Below, one piece after another: positions 1-9,354 of a DNA stretch of 64,000 nt; the first letter of the stretch is position 1; every line of letters starts with the position of its first letter. Source of the DNA: Deinococcus deserti VCD115 (lineage in GTDB: Bacteria; Deinococcota; Deinococci; Deinococcales; Deinococcaceae); NCBI RefSeq assembly GCF_000020685.1, contig NC_012528.1, positions 124,001 through 188,000 on the forward strand, in the 5' to 3' direction. Both the position numbers and the translations under genes were made by a program. The notes under the pieces were generated by a model. The model ran no database searches, was not told the origin of the DNA, and saw only the letters and a program-made list of their open reading frames with translations.

Positions 1-723
1 CCTACCGTGCAGGCCCTGCGTTTTAACGTCAGCCACAGCCTGACCAAGGACGTCCGGGTGCGCCGGGCGCTGAACCACGCCGTGGACCGCGACGCCATTA
101 TCAAGAGCATCCTCCAGGGCTACGCCAGCCCAATCGCGTCTCTCCAGTCGTCCAAGTCGTATGGGTACGACCCGAATCTCAAGCCGTACCCGTACGACCC
201 TGCCAAGGCCAAGGCGCTGCTGGCTGAAGCCGGCGTGAAGCCCGGCACGCCCATCGGCATTGACTTTATCGGGACGGACGCAGTGTTCCGCGAGGTGGCG
301 CAGGCCGTTGCCGGGTTCTTTCAGGCGGCCGGGTTGAAACCGGAACTGAAGACGTACGAGACGAACACTTTCTACAGCGACATCATTCCCAAAAACAAGA
401 CCAGCAACGCGTACCAGATGGGCTGGGGCGGATGGACGTTTGATTTCGACAACACCGCATACCTGCTGTACCACAGCAAGCAGTTCTGGAACCCGGACTA
501 CAGCAACAAAACCCTTGACGCGATGCTGGACAAGCAGCACACCATGAGTGACCAGAAGCAGCGCCTCGTGATCCTGCGTGACATCGCCCGCTTCACCCAC
601 GAACAGGCAATTGACATCCCGCTGTACAACCAGCAGGACCTGTGGGGTGTCAGCAAACGTGTGCAGGGCTTCCAGGCGCCGAGTGACAGCCTGCTGCACC
701 TGCGCACTGTCAGTGTGAAGTGA
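1..723 (+). CDS. ABC transporter substrate-binding protein, family 5 (C-terminal part)
   Basis: The reading frame is open from the first base, so this is the C-terminal part (about 240 residues) of a longer protein. It matches the last third of the extracellular family 5 solute-binding proteins (DppA/OppA type): the segment VRRALNHAVDRDAI near the start and the block PYDPAKAKALLAEAG are typical of the family. These proteins bind peptides, nickel or other small solutes outside the membrane and hand them to the permease pair. Two matching permease genes follow within 10 bp, so this is the binding component of one importer. The ligand cannot be told from the sequence, and the signal peptide lies outside the window. 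Confidence 0.9.
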   Translation, partial: PTVQALRFNVSHSLTKDVRVRRALNHAVDRDAIIKSILQGYASPIASLQSSKSYGYDPNLKPYPYDPAKAKALLAEAGVKPGTPIGIDFIGTDAVFREVAQAVAGFFQAAGLKPELKTYETNTFYSDIIPKNKTSNAYQMGWGGWTFDFDNTAYLLYHSKQFWNPDYSNKTLDAMLDKQHTMSDQKQRLVILRDIARFTHEQAIDIPLYNQQDLWGVSKRVQGFQAPSDSLLHLRTVSVK

Positions 724-729
724 CGCCCT

Positions 730-1653
730 GTGGCACGCTATCTGCTCTCGCAACTGTTCCAGGCCGCGCTGGTGGTGGTGTTCGTGACCCTGGTGGTGGC
801 TGTCATGCTCCGGTTCTCTGGAGACCCGGCCGTGGCGCAGTTCCAGGGGGCGTCGGCACCCACGGAAGAGCAGCTGAGGGAAATTCGGCAGGCAATGGGA
901 CTGGACCGCCCGTTTCTGGTGCAGTACTGGGACTTTCTGTCGGGTGTTGTGACCGGGGATCTGGGCACCAGTTTCCGCGGGGAAACAGCCGTCCGGTCTC
1001 TGATCGCTCAGGCCATGCCTCCGACCATGCTGCTCGCCTTGTGCTCGCTGGGGCTCTCTGTGCTGCTGTCCCTGCCGCTGGCGATTCATGCGGCCGTGCA
1101 CAAGGGCAGCTGGGCAGACCAGGCCGTGCGCTTCTTCTCTCTGCTCGGCCTCTCCTTCCCGAACTTCTGGCTGGGCATCATGCTCGCCCTGATCTTCGGC
1201 GTGACCCTGCGCTGGCTTCCGGTGTCCGGATATGAAAGCGCCGCCTCGCTGATCCTGCCCAGCGTGACCCTTGGCCTGATCCTGACTTCGACCACCGTGC
1301 GCCTGCTGCGCGCTTCACTGCTGGACGTGCTCAGTAGTCAGTACGTTACCGTGGCGCGCAGCAAAGGCCTGTCCGAACGGCGCGTGCTGTACAAACACGC
1401 CCTGAGGAACACCGCGATTCCTATGATCACGTTCGTCGGCCTCCAGTTTGGCGGACTGATCGGTGGGGTCGTGATCGTCGAGCAGGTCTTCGCCTGGCCG
1501 GGGCTGGGCTCACTCGCCTTGCATGCCATCTCCAACCGCGACTATCCGGTGCTGCAGGGCACCGTCACGGTTCTGGCGGTTCTGGTCGTGCTGGTCAATC
1601 TGCTGGTCGACCTTTCTTATGGTCTGTTTGACCCTCGCGTGCGGCTGGAGTGA
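730..1653 (+). CDS. ABC transporter permease, DppB-like
   Basis: A 307-residue inner-membrane permease of the peptide/nickel class. It has an N-terminal membrane helix, a GDLGTSF motif in the first periplasmic loop, and five more hydrophobic segments. Near residue 205 the EAA-type loop (ARSKGLSERRVLYKHALRN) is the docking site for an ATPase. The start is a GTG six bases after the stop of the binding protein, and the gene ends one base before the start of its partner permease, so the three are one transcription unit. No ATPase gene follows. One may lie upstream of the window or be shared. Confidence 0.93.
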   Translation: MARYLLSQLFQAALVVVFVTLVVAVMLRFSGDPAVAQFQGASAPTEEQLREIRQAMGLDRPFLVQYWDFLSGVVTGDLGTSFRGETAVRSLIAQAMPPTMLLALCSLGLSVLLSLPLAIHAAVHKGSWADQAVRFFSLLGLSFPNFWLGIMLALIFGVTLRWLPVSGYESAASLILPSVTLGLILTSTTVRLLRASLLDVLSSQYVTVARSKGLSERRVLYKHALRNTAIPMITFVGLQFGGLIGGVVIVEQVFAWPGLGSLALHAISNRDYPVLQGTVTVLAVLVVLVNLLVDLSYGLFDPRVRLE

Positions 1654-1654
1654 T

Positions 1655-2524
1655 ATGACTGACCTTGCTCCCCCTTCCACCCGCGCGCGCGCCCGGCATG
1701 CCCTGAGGCGCTGGACGCCGGACCTGGTCATCGGACTGCTGCTGACCGGAGGCGTTCTGGGCGTGGTCCTCCTCGCCAACCTCCTGTTTCCTGCCGGCAC
1801 CGACACAATGGACCTGACGGCGCGCCTCACTCCTCCGGCACTGTCCAGCGACCACCCGCTGGGCACTGATCCCATTGGCCGCGATGTGCTGGCAAGGGTC
1901 GTGTACGGCGGACGCATTTCCTTACTGGTCGGTGTCGTGTCGGTGACGCTCTCAGCCCTCATCGGCATCCTGCTTGGCCTGTTCGCCGGATTCTACGGCG
2001 GCAAACTGGACGCCTTTCTGATGCGCCTGGCAGACATTCAGCTGGCCTTTCCCTTCATCCTGCTGGCCATGACTGTGATCGCCATCCTGGGCCCCGGCCT
2101 GTGGAAGCTCATTGCGGTTATGGTCGCGTCCCAGTGGGCCCAGTACACCCGTCTGGTGCGCGGTCAGGTGCTGGCGCTGCGCGACCGGGAATACGTCCAG
2201 GCCGCCAATGCGCTCGGGGCCAGCAACAGCCGCATGATCTTCCGGCATATCGTTCCAAACGCCTTAGGCCCCGTGATTGTCCTGGCGACCCTGAATATTG
2301 CCAACAACATCCTGCTGGAATCCGGACTGACATTCCTGGGCCTGGGCGTGGATCCGCAGGTGCCGTCCTGGGGGGGCATGCTCGCCGACGGCCGCACCTA
2401 CCTTCAGAGCGCGTGGTGGGTGTCGGTGTTTCCCGGCGTGGCAATCACGCTGACCGTGCTGGGATTCAACCTTCTCGGCGACTGGCTCCGCGACCATCTC
2501 GATCCTCATGGGAGACACGCATGA
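1655..2524 (+). CDS. ABC transporter permease, DppC-like
   Basis: A 289-residue partner permease. An N-terminal cytoplasmic stretch rich in Arg leads into the first membrane helix. HPLGTDPIGRDVLARVVYGG is the diagnostic DppC/OppC signature, and the EAA loop reads AANALGASNSRMIFRHIVPN. The ATG at 1655 is chosen over an upstream in-frame start (1523) because it sits directly behind the stop of the DppB-like gene; the longer frame would run 130 bp into that gene. Its stop overlaps the next ATG (ATGA), so the peptidase gene downstream is probably co-translated. Confidence 0.93.
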   Translation: MTDLAPPSTRARARHALRRWTPDLVIGLLLTGGVLGVVLLANLLFPAGTDTMDLTARLTPPALSSDHPLGTDPIGRDVLARVVYGGRISLLVGVVSVTLSALIGILLGLFAGFYGGKLDAFLMRLADIQLAFPFILLAMTVIAILGPGLWKLIAVMVASQWAQYTRLVRGQVLALRDREYVQAANALGASNSRMIFRHIVPNALGPVIVLATLNIANNILLESGLTFLGLGVDPQVPSWGGMLADGRTYLQSAWWVSVFPGVAITLTVLGFNLLGDWLRDHLDPHGRHA

Positions 2525-4452
2525 CCTCAGCCCCACCCGGCCCGCTCACCCCGCCCCAGCAGGACCAGCATTACGAACCCTCCGCGACACGCGGGCAGAG
2601 ACGCGTCTGGGAACAGCACTTTCCCTGGGAAGGGCAGCGGCTGATGGAGCTCCTCTCGGCGCTGCGCCTCGCCCATCAGCCGCATCACGTTCTGGCGTAC
2701 GTGTCGGAATCACCGCAGACCCGGGCAGCGCTGCGGACCTCCATCGTCCGCGCCGCCGGACCAGGTTGCGCGGCGCGGGTCAGAAGTGCATACAAGACCG
2801 CTTACTTCTGGATCACGGAGGAAGTGCAGCCGCTCTGGCGCCGGGCCCAGGCCGACCGCGTCACCCTGACCTATCCGGTGCTGTCAGAGGCGCCCCAAGG
2901 CCGCTTCCTTCAAGAAGCGTATCCACTTGCTGCCGTGTTTGAACGGGAAGGCGTCGAAGCCGAATTTGTTCCGGGACCTGTTGGGCGTCCCTACTACCAG
3001 GCCACGTTGTGGAGGGGCGAGCGCGAACTCTGGCACGGCACGTGCTTCACGCCGCTGTTTCAACGGCAGGCCCCAGACGGCCGAATGGTGCTGGGCCCCA
3101 CCGGTTGGTTGACCGTCCAGGCCGAAGGGGCAGACGTGCTTGATCAGCGTCTGGAGACGGACGGGGAGGCTTTTTGGGACTGGTACGTCGCGACGGTCCT
3201 GCCCGCTGTGCTCGAACTGGCCGACCGGCGGGATGACGGGCTGGTGTTCCGGAACCTGGCGGTCACACTGCAGCTGTCTGAACCAGACCTTGCCCTGGAT
3301 GTCCTGGACGAGCGAATCAGCATGACTGAAGCCCTGACCGAGGAGGTGTACTTCGGCACGGTGGACGCCCTGAAGCGGCACACGTCCACGCCGCCCGGCG
3401 CGCGTACGCTCACTCCGGGCCGCATCGTTCCTGTGGCTCACGCTGTTCCTGGGCAGGATGGTTGGGCTCGTGTCACGCTCACGGAATGGGCCAGCTCCCC
3501 GGCGGAACTTCACCGGCCGGGTGCATCTCACAGCGTGACGGCGGACCCCGAGTCGGTCCTGCAGGACCGACCTGCGCCGCCCGGCCAGATCTGGGCCAAC
3601 GCCCGCGCCGCTGCCGACCGTCATCAGCTGGAATGGCATGTGCCAGCCCACAGTGTGGACGGCCGGCCGGTTCCCGCGGTCCTCCGGTCGACCCCCGGCG
3701 CTGCAGGGAGCGTCCTGATCACTGCAGGTCAGCACGCCAACGAAACCACCGGGCCGGTCGCGGCCTTAAACCTCCTCTCTCATCTTGCCGGCATGCCTGT
3801 GAATTTTGCCCTGCTTCCGCTGGAGAACCCCGACGGGGCATTTCTGCACCGCGCCCTGACCCAGCTGGCCCCCAATCACATGCATCACGCCGCGCGGTAC
3901 ACGTCTCTGGGAGATGACCTGGAGGCGCGTCTGCGTCAGGGGGACCGCCGCTGGGAAGCGGGCGCCCGCGCGTGGGCTCAGGAGCAAGTCGGCGCGAACC
4001 TGCACCTCAACCTGCACGGGTACCCCGCGCACGAGTGGGTCCGTCCGTACAGCGGCTACGCCCCGCACGGCTTTGAATCATGGGCGCTGCCGGCCGGCTT
4101 CATCACCATTGTCTGGTACTGGCCCGGTCATGACAAACCGGCGCGGCTGCTGGCTGAAGCCATCGCGCAGCGTCTCCAGCAGGAACCAGAGGTCGTACAA
4201 CATGCTCAGGCAGCCCTCCGGGCGAGTACGGCGCATGTCCTGACGCCGCATTACGAACTGATCGGCGGCCTCCCCTTTATCCTCACCGAGCAGCCATCGG
4301 CGTTGTGCCCGCTTACAGTCATCACCGAAGCACCTGACGAAACCATCTACGGCGCCCGCTTCCGTTCGTGCGTTCAGGCGCACCTCAGCGTCTGCCTGGC
4401 GGCGATTGGCCACACGCTGCGCGGAGACGGGCAGCCAGAGTCCTGTACATAA
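2521..4452 (+). CDS. M14-family zinc carboxypeptidase-like protein
   Basis: A protein of 643 residues with no obvious signal peptide. The C-terminal half carries an M14 peptidase core: the HxxE zinc motif in GQHANETTG (about residue 404), the third zinc ligand in LHLNLHGYPAHEW (about 495), and a late VITEAPDE segment that could give the catalytic Glu. The N-terminal 370 residues match nothing I recognise. The start overlaps the upstream permease stop (ATGA). Coupling to a peptide-type importer suggests cytoplasmic trimming of imported peptides, or a related amidase or deacylase reaction. The M14 assignment is firm from the motifs; the substrate is inference. Confidence 0.75.
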   Translation: MTSAPPGPLTPPQQDQHYEPSATRGQRRVWEQHFPWEGQRLMELLSALRLAHQPHHVLAYVSESPQTRAALRTSIVRAAGPGCAARVRSAYKTAYFWITEEVQPLWRRAQADRVTLTYPVLSEAPQGRFLQEAYPLAAVFEREGVEAEFVPGPVGRPYYQATLWRGERELWHGTCFTPLFQRQAPDGRMVLGPTGWLTVQAEGADVLDQRLETDGEAFWDWYVATVLPAVLELADRRDDGLVFRNLAVTLQLSEPDLALDVLDERISMTEALTEEVYFGTVDALKRHTSTPPGARTLTPGRIVPVAHAVPGQDGWARVTLTEWASSPAELHRPGASHSVTADPESVLQDRPAPPGQIWANARAAADRHQLEWHVPAHSVDGRPVPAVLRSTPGAAGSVLITAGQHANETTGPVAALNLLSHLAGMPVNFALLPLENPDGAFLHRALTQLAPNHMHHAARYTSLGDDLEARLRQGDRRWEAGARAWAQEQVGANLHLNLHGYPAHEWVRPYSGYAPHGFESWALPAGFITIVWYWPGHDKPARLLAEAIAQRLQQEPEVVQHAQAALRASTAHVLTPHYELIGGLPFILTEQPSALCPLTVITEAPDETIYGARFRSCVQAHLSVCLAAIGHTLRGDGQPESCT

Positions 4453-4569
4453 CCTGCACGTCAGATCACTGGCTGTTGCCCGCACGCACAGTCCGGGGCC
4501 AGAACATGCAGGTGACGACGTCCAGAGGAGGTTCTGCTCCGGCGCGGTCTCCCTGAGGAGGAGTCAACC

Positions 4570-5481
4570 ATGCAACCGCATGCTCACAAGATGCAAACTC
4601 AGGAGCCATGGGAGGGATTTTGTTCAGTCGAACATGGACAGCTCTGGTACAGGGTCCATCCTGGCCCCGCGAACCGGCCTCCGGTTATCGTGCTGCACGG
4701 TGGTCCCGGATGCCCCAGCACTTACCTGCACTCGCTGAGCGCCCTGGCAGACTTCACCACGGTGGTGTTCTACGATCAGCTTGGATGTGGGCGGTCCACC
4801 TCGGACGTGCCCATGTCAGCGCTGACCCTGGATTCTTTTACTGCGGACCTCCAGGTCCTGCTCGATACGCTGCGAATCAAATCGTTTGTCCTGTTGGGAC
4901 ATTCATTTGGTGGTCTGCTCGCGCTTCACCATCAGCGTTGCTTTCCGCATACGGCCAGTGCACTGCTGCTGGCCAGCCCACTGGTGGCCACCAGCGATTG
5001 GATGGCCGACATGGCTGTCCTGACGGGCGCTCTGCCCGAGCCGTACGCAGACGACTTGAACAAACCGCAGGAGGACCCGGCATATGTGGCGGCTGAAGCG
5101 CAGTTTTACCGCACCTACTTCTGTCATCTGCAGCCCTGGCCACCAGAATTGCAGGTCGCTGTAGAGCAGCTGGCGGCATCTCCTGCTTACCACCTGATGT
5201 GGGGGCCAACCGAGTTTACGCAGACCGGCAACCTGGAAGGAGCCGACTGTTCGGGTGTGCTGCGCACCCTGCGATGCCCTGTGCTGTTCACGTGTGGCAG
5301 CGCGGATGAAGCGCGGCCAGAAACGTTGAGGCGGTATGCGGACATGTGTGAACGGGGGCAGCTGAAGGTGTTTGAGGGTGGTACCCACTGCGTTCATCTC
5401 GAGCAACCGGACGAGTTCCTGCAGGTAATTAGAGAGTTTTTCGGGCATGATAGCGCCATACAGTGGATCACTTCGGTTTAG
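4570..5481 (+). CDS. Proline iminopeptidase-like alpha/beta hydrolase
   Basis: A 303-residue alpha/beta hydrolase of the S33 (proline iminopeptidase) type. VLHGGPGCPS around residue 43 is the oxyanion-hole motif, YDQLGCGRS follows it as in prolyl aminopeptidases, GHSFGG (about 114) holds the nucleophilic Ser, a late Asp lies near CGSADEA, and the catalytic His is in GGTHCVHLE. A strong GAGGAG ribosome site lies just before the ATG. It stands 117 bp after the M14 gene, which fits a peptide-degrading cluster with the importer upstream. A general ester or amide hydrolase role cannot be excluded. Confidence 0.85.
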   Translation: MQPHAHKMQTQEPWEGFCSVEHGQLWYRVHPGPANRPPVIVLHGGPGCPSTYLHSLSALADFTTVVFYDQLGCGRSTSDVPMSALTLDSFTADLQVLLDTLRIKSFVLLGHSFGGLLALHHQRCFPHTASALLLASPLVATSDWMADMAVLTGALPEPYADDLNKPQEDPAYVAAEAQFYRTYFCHLQPWPPELQVAVEQLAASPAYHLMWGPTEFTQTGNLEGADCSGVLRTLRCPVLFTCGSADEARPETLRRYADMCERGQLKVFEGGTHCVHLEQPDEFLQVIREFFGHDSAIQWITSV

Positions 5482-5885
5482 TGGTTTGATTCAGCAAAAC
5501 TTAGACAGTTTTTTAGATACCCAGCACGATAATCATCTTCGTGGTGGGTATCTGCTCTGTACTAGCATTTGCGACATCAGAATAGCTGAGCTTGTATACT
5601 TCTTACAGCGTTGTAAGGTCTGCAAAAGTCAAGCCGTATCATTGATTTGTACTGGCAGGTGCAGCAGGGCTGTCACATCATGCTTCGCACTCTGGTCAGT
5701 AAATTAACTCTTTCCCGTACTTGGTAATTTTCGCAGACATGACGTCGTCTTGCTCGCATCCTGGGCATACAGTCATTACTGATCTCACCACCCTCCAAGG
5801 TTTGCTGTGCTGTCAGAAGTAGCTGACACTGAACCGTTTTATATTTGCGATTATTCACCATCCGGTGCTTCCTCGACTCCGATAC
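5482..5885. other. AT-richer intergenic stretch without a gene, with one hairpin
   Basis: No frame here looks coding. The base composition is visibly lower in GC than both flanks. At 5515-5553 there is an inverted repeat (arms of 15 bases, one mismatch, 9-base loop; left arm AGATACCCAGCACGA). There is no T-run on its 3' side on the plus strand, so it is a weak candidate terminator for the hydrolase gene. It could equally be the end of a lost mobile element, since an IS630 remnant follows directly. Confidence 0.5.
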
Positions 5886-6164
5886 TTACGTCCTCTGTTC
5901 TGTCCGCTGCAGCTGCTTCTTGCAGAATCTGCGCACACTCTCCAGAATCTGATCCGCCGTTTTCGTCCAGATAAAGGGCTTCGGATCATCGTTGTTCTGT
6001 TGAATGTATCGCTCAATCGCGGTCTCCAAGTCCTGCGTGCTGGTGAAGCTGCCCCGCCTGAGCTGTCGGGTAGTGAGCAGCGAGAACCAACACTCCATCA
6101 GGTTCAACCATGACCCACTGGTCGGCGTGAAATGCAGCTGGAAGCGCGGGTATCCCAGGAGCCA
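5886..6164 (-). pseudogene. IS630-family transposase, C-terminal remnant
   Basis: About 92 residues match the end of IS630-type DDE transposases: FQLHFTPTSGSWLNLMECW (with the third acidic residue, the Glu) followed by the family's usual LETAIERYIQQNNDDPKPF and IWTKTADQIL. The natural stop is present at 5886. The upstream part of the enzyme, with the first two catalytic Asp residues, is absent; the same frame beyond 6164 no longer resembles a transposase. This is therefore a dead 3' fragment. A separate IS630-like 5' fragment occurs at 19843. Confidence 0.85.
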
Positions 6165-6502
6165 GTCCTGACGCGACCCTGCGCTACACCGTTGCCGACC
6201 CCAGTTCCCGCGTGCGTCTCGACTGCCAGCACTAAAGGCTGAGCCGGCCATTTCTCACGCCGGCAGAACGCTGCTGTCAGTGTTCTGCGCCGTCACCATT
6301 GCATCTTCTGGAGGATGCGCACGAGATTGGCTGTCCCCACCCTTGAAGTTGCCACGCTGTTGCCACGCCTGGCCTCTTAGGCTTTTGGCACCAGATTCAT
6401 CAGCGTCAAGAGGAGGACGGCCCCAGAAACTGATGCTCCCGCTCAAACTGCCTGGACGACATCGCTCAATACCCGCTCTTGGCGGACTGGAGGGACCCCA
6501 CC
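6165..6502. other. Gene-free stretch between IS630 remnant and phospholipase gene
   Basis: Open frames exist on both strands but none has a family resemblance or a ribosome site. I read this as decayed DNA next to the transposase remnant plus the upstream region of the phospholipase gene, whose GGAGG ribosome site lies at 6489-6493. Confidence 0.4.
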
Positions 6503-8269
6503 ATGACCCCCACCTCATCCTCGCGGCCCGGTCGCCGAGCCCTCCTTATCCTCGGTGCAGCCCTGGCATCCAGTGCGATGGCCTGGAAGCCCAGCACTCA
6601 CATCTACTTCGCTGAGCAGGCCCTCACAGACGCAGTCAGCGACGGCCGGGTCACCATCTGCCGCACCAACTATGAGGCAGGAACCATCGCAGGCGACTGC
6701 CGTGACTACGCCGTGGACCCTGAGATCCTGGCGGCCTTGCGGGCGGCCCCCGCGCAGTACCGCGCCGGGGTCCTGGGTCCGGATGCCTACCCGGACCTGC
6801 TGACCGGTCAGCAGGTCATTCACCCGGACGAGAGCCTGCCGAAGCGCCCGGACGCGCCAGGGGGAGCGAACAGCTGGCTCCAGTACCTGTGGGACAGCGC
6901 GGCAGCCGAGGGAGGCGGGAACCGGTTGGCCATCAAGGCGTTCGTGGTGGGTTACCTCACGCATGCGGCAGGCGACATGTACGGTCATACCTTCGTGAAT
7001 GCCTACACGGGCGGCGAGTTCGCCCTGGGACCGAATGCGGTGCGGCACATCGTACTGGAAGGGTACGTGGCCAAACGGACCCCCCCTCCTGTGGATGCAG
7101 CGGGCCGGCCCGTGAATGAGAACAGCGTGTCGATTGATGGGGTGTCGGACTTCATTTACCGGCGGATGGTGGATGCCCGGCCCGGGTCGGTACTGCGTGA
7201 TCAGTTGCTCACCGGGTCGGGAGCGGCCACGTCGGTGCCGCGGGTGTACTCGGATCTGCGTGCGGGCCTGCAGCGTGACGTGGATGAATATTACCGGCGC
7301 AAGGCCGACTTCGACCGCCGGTCCGCGGACAAGCTGGCTGCGGCCGCGCGGTGCAAGCCCTTGGATTTTGGGTGTAGTGCCACGCTGCTGGTCACGCAGG
7401 CCGGGGTGATTCAGGCGGAGAAAGCAGCGTACATGGCCGTGAATGCCGCGCCGATTACGTACAAGGAGTACTGGATCAAGGACATTGACGATGGACTGAG
7501 GGCCTGGCCGGGCGTGAGTCATGAGCTCGCGCGGGCTCTGGTGTACAACACCGGCGGTGTGGACACAGCGCGGGCGCAGAAGGTGGCGGAACAATACGTC
7601 TATGACCACCTGCTGTCCATGTCTGGTGCTCCGGACGCGGTGGGTGGAAGCCTGGGGCTGATCAACAGCGTGCTGTCCGCGTTGTTCCCTGCCTTCATCC
7701 GCGAGGCCGTCGAGCAGATGAAACGCGACCTCCTCAACTCGCTGCTCCGGCAGGCTTTCGGGCTGACGGTCGAGGAGCTCAAAGCATATGTGACCAGCCC
7801 GGAAGTGCACTTTGACCGGGTGATGGCCACGCCTGGCGGTCAGAAAACCACCTTGCGCCAGATGAACCGTGGCGAGTTGCGCATTGCGGACGACGGGTTT
7901 GCCAATCCGTCTGCACGTTTCGATTACCAAGTGTTCCCGGCGGGTTACAACACCGTGACCATCAGCAAGCTGGTGCTGTTACCGCCTGCGGAGATCAACC
8001 GTCTGCTTCGGGACCTGGGAGCCACGCAGGTACTGAGTACGCCTAACGTCATGCTGGGCTTCATCCGTTCCCTTGACGGGCACAACGAATGGCTCAATAA
8101 CGCTCCTTACCAGCTTGCGCCTGCCATAAACTGTGGCGCGTACATCCGCCTGTTCATGCGCCAGACTGGCGAGGCGGTTCGCTGCGGTTCCATCATTCAA
8201 GGTGAGCCGGTGCAGAAGGTGGTGCCCCGCCCCGTGCCTCTCGTCCCCATCACTCCACCAGGGCGCTGA
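6503..8269 (+). CDS. Secreted zinc-dependent phospholipase C-like protein
   Basis: A 588-residue protein with an N-terminal signal peptide (twin Arg, hydrophobic stretch, cleavage after ASSAMA). The predicted mature protein begins WKPSTHIYFAEQAL. In zinc phospholipases C the mature protein starts with Trp, whose amino group binds zinc, so this fits the family. Further ligand-like residues occur in VLGPDAYPD and in VGYLTHAAGDMYGHTFVN. At nearly 600 residues it is more than twice the length of the classic Bacillus enzymes; the C-terminal half is unassigned. ATG 6503 is preferred over an upstream in-frame codon because GGAGG lies about 10 bases before it. Function: hydrolysis of phospholipid head groups outside the cell (inferred). 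Confidence 0.8.
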   Translation: MTPTSSSRPGRRALLILGAALASSAMAWKPSTHIYFAEQALTDAVSDGRVTICRTNYEAGTIAGDCRDYAVDPEILAALRAAPAQYRAGVLGPDAYPDLLTGQQVIHPDESLPKRPDAPGGANSWLQYLWDSAAAEGGGNRLAIKAFVVGYLTHAAGDMYGHTFVNAYTGGEFALGPNAVRHIVLEGYVAKRTPPPVDAAGRPVNENSVSIDGVSDFIYRRMVDARPGSVLRDQLLTGSGAATSVPRVYSDLRAGLQRDVDEYYRRKADFDRRSADKLAAAARCKPLDFGCSATLLVTQAGVIQAEKAAYMAVNAAPITYKEYWIKDIDDGLRAWPGVSHELARALVYNTGGVDTARAQKVAEQYVYDHLLSMSGAPDAVGGSLGLINSVLSALFPAFIREAVEQMKRDLLNSLLRQAFGLTVEELKAYVTSPEVHFDRVMATPGGQKTTLRQMNRGELRIADDGFANPSARFDYQVFPAGYNTVTISKLVLLPPAEINRLLRDLGATQVLSTPNVMLGFIRSLDGHNEWLNNAPYQLAPAINCGAYIRLFMRQTGEAVRCGSIIQGEPVQKVVPRPVPLVPITPPGR

Positions 8270-8383
8270 TGGAAGTGGGTCTCGGCAAGCGCACCAGCGT
8301 CTCAGCACCGTGAGCAATCCCGTGAGCCAAGCCATTGCCGGCCGTCCGTTGAAGGGCAATAAGACCAGCACGCCATCACAGGA

Positions 8384-8867
8384 GTGGCCGACGTCGTGGC
8401 ACCCGCAACCTGGATTGCTGGAGACTTCATGGCATGGTTCGTGGCGTACCGTGACGCTCTGAACTTTGCTTCCAGAAATGCCTTCGAATTCGATAAGTCC
8501 AGCAGTGCGCCAAAAATCTATAAAGCGGTGTACAGCATTTTGCGTGAACGGTTCAGACTGGGAGCACTACTGGCCTGCACTGCTGAGCGTCAGGTCGCTG
8601 CGGCGTACAGAATACAGTGGACTAAACTTAAGCAGAATCAGGAGGCGCAGAAGAAGGGTCATTCCAAGCGCCTGTACAAAGGTTTGGATACGGTTCCAAA
8701 GTTTGTGTCCAGTACTCTTGAATATCAGTACGGGCGCGACTACTCGTGGAAGAAAGATGGTCGAGTCAGCCTCGGGACACTTGATGGACGCACGGTGTTG
8801 AAGTTTGAGGGCTACCAGAAGCACCTAGACTTCGTCACCCAGGGTGCTGAAACCGGCAGTGTGCACC
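8384..8867 (+). pseudogene. IS605 OrfB/TnpB-like fragment
   Basis: The frame encodes about 155 residues typical of the N-terminal region of IS200/IS605-family OrfB (TnpB): YRDALNFASRNAFEF, LRERFRLGALLACTAERQV, QWTKLKQNQEA, RLYKGLDTVPKF and YGRDYSWKKDGRVSLGTL. The extreme N-terminus and the whole C-terminal RuvC-like and zinc-ribbon part are missing. The match breaks at about 8867, where the frame next to it becomes an HU protein. It cannot make a working nuclease. Confidence 0.75.
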
Positions 8868-9344
8868 CGCGTGCAGTCCCAGCAGGCCGTAGACGTGTTC
8901 CTTGAGAGCGTCCTGGAAGCCGTCCGCACCGGCAAGAGTGTCGGTCTGGCTGGTCTGGGGACCCTGAGCATCCGTGAAACCGCCGCCCGCACTGGCGTGC
9001 GACCCGGCACCAGCGAGCGGATCCAGATTCCCGCCGGCAAGAAGGTGGCCTTCAAAGTTGCCACCACGCTGCAAGGCACCCTCTCAGCTACGTTCTGCTT
9101 TATTGAGTCGGAAGTGCTGCGTAATCTGCACAGTCAGCGCATACCGGGCTATCATGCTCAACATCAAAGGCGGCCTTCGGGTCGCCTTCTTCTTGCTGTC
9201 ATGAACACCCCAATCATCCATGAAGCTATAGGGATATTCCGGAACAGCAAGGATCACTACCATTTAGAAGGAACTCTCCAGGTCCGCACTGAACTTGGTG
9301 TGCCTGCGGAGACCACCTGGAACGATCTCGTTCCGGGGAGATGA
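8868..9344 (+). pseudogene. DNA-binding protein HU, 5'-truncated
   Basis: From 8868 to about 9085 the frame reads as the last 70 residues of a Deinococcus-type HU: helix 2, then [26 protein letters not shown] and [17 protein letters not shown]. This covers the DNA-binding arm but not the N-terminal helix needed for dimerisation. The 5' part is replaced by the TnpB fragment. The usual end (GTL followed by stop) has also been lost, and the frame runs on for about 86 unrelated codons to 9344. An ATG at 8844, in TnpB-derived DNA, could start a short chimeric product, but no ribosome site is evident. Confidence 0.8.
9167..9188 (+). terminator. Hairpin with UUCG tetraloop
   Basis: A 9-bp stem (AAGGCGGCC pairing with GGTCGCCTT, one G-U pair) closed by TTCG and followed by a pyrimidine-rich CTTCTTG. 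It lies about 80 bases past the HU homology and is probably the original HU terminator. Confidence 0.65.
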
Positions 9345-9354
9345 GGAGTGAAGT

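Noticed and set aside
6515..7930. 471-codon minus-strand frame opposite the phospholipase
   Set aside because: Shadow of a real plus-strand gene with signal peptide and family motifs; the minus-strand product has low complexity His/Arg-rich sequence and no domain.
8384..8867. Active TnpB nuclease with guide RNA
   Set aside because: The RuvC and zinc-ribbon parts are missing, so no nuclease can be made from this copy.
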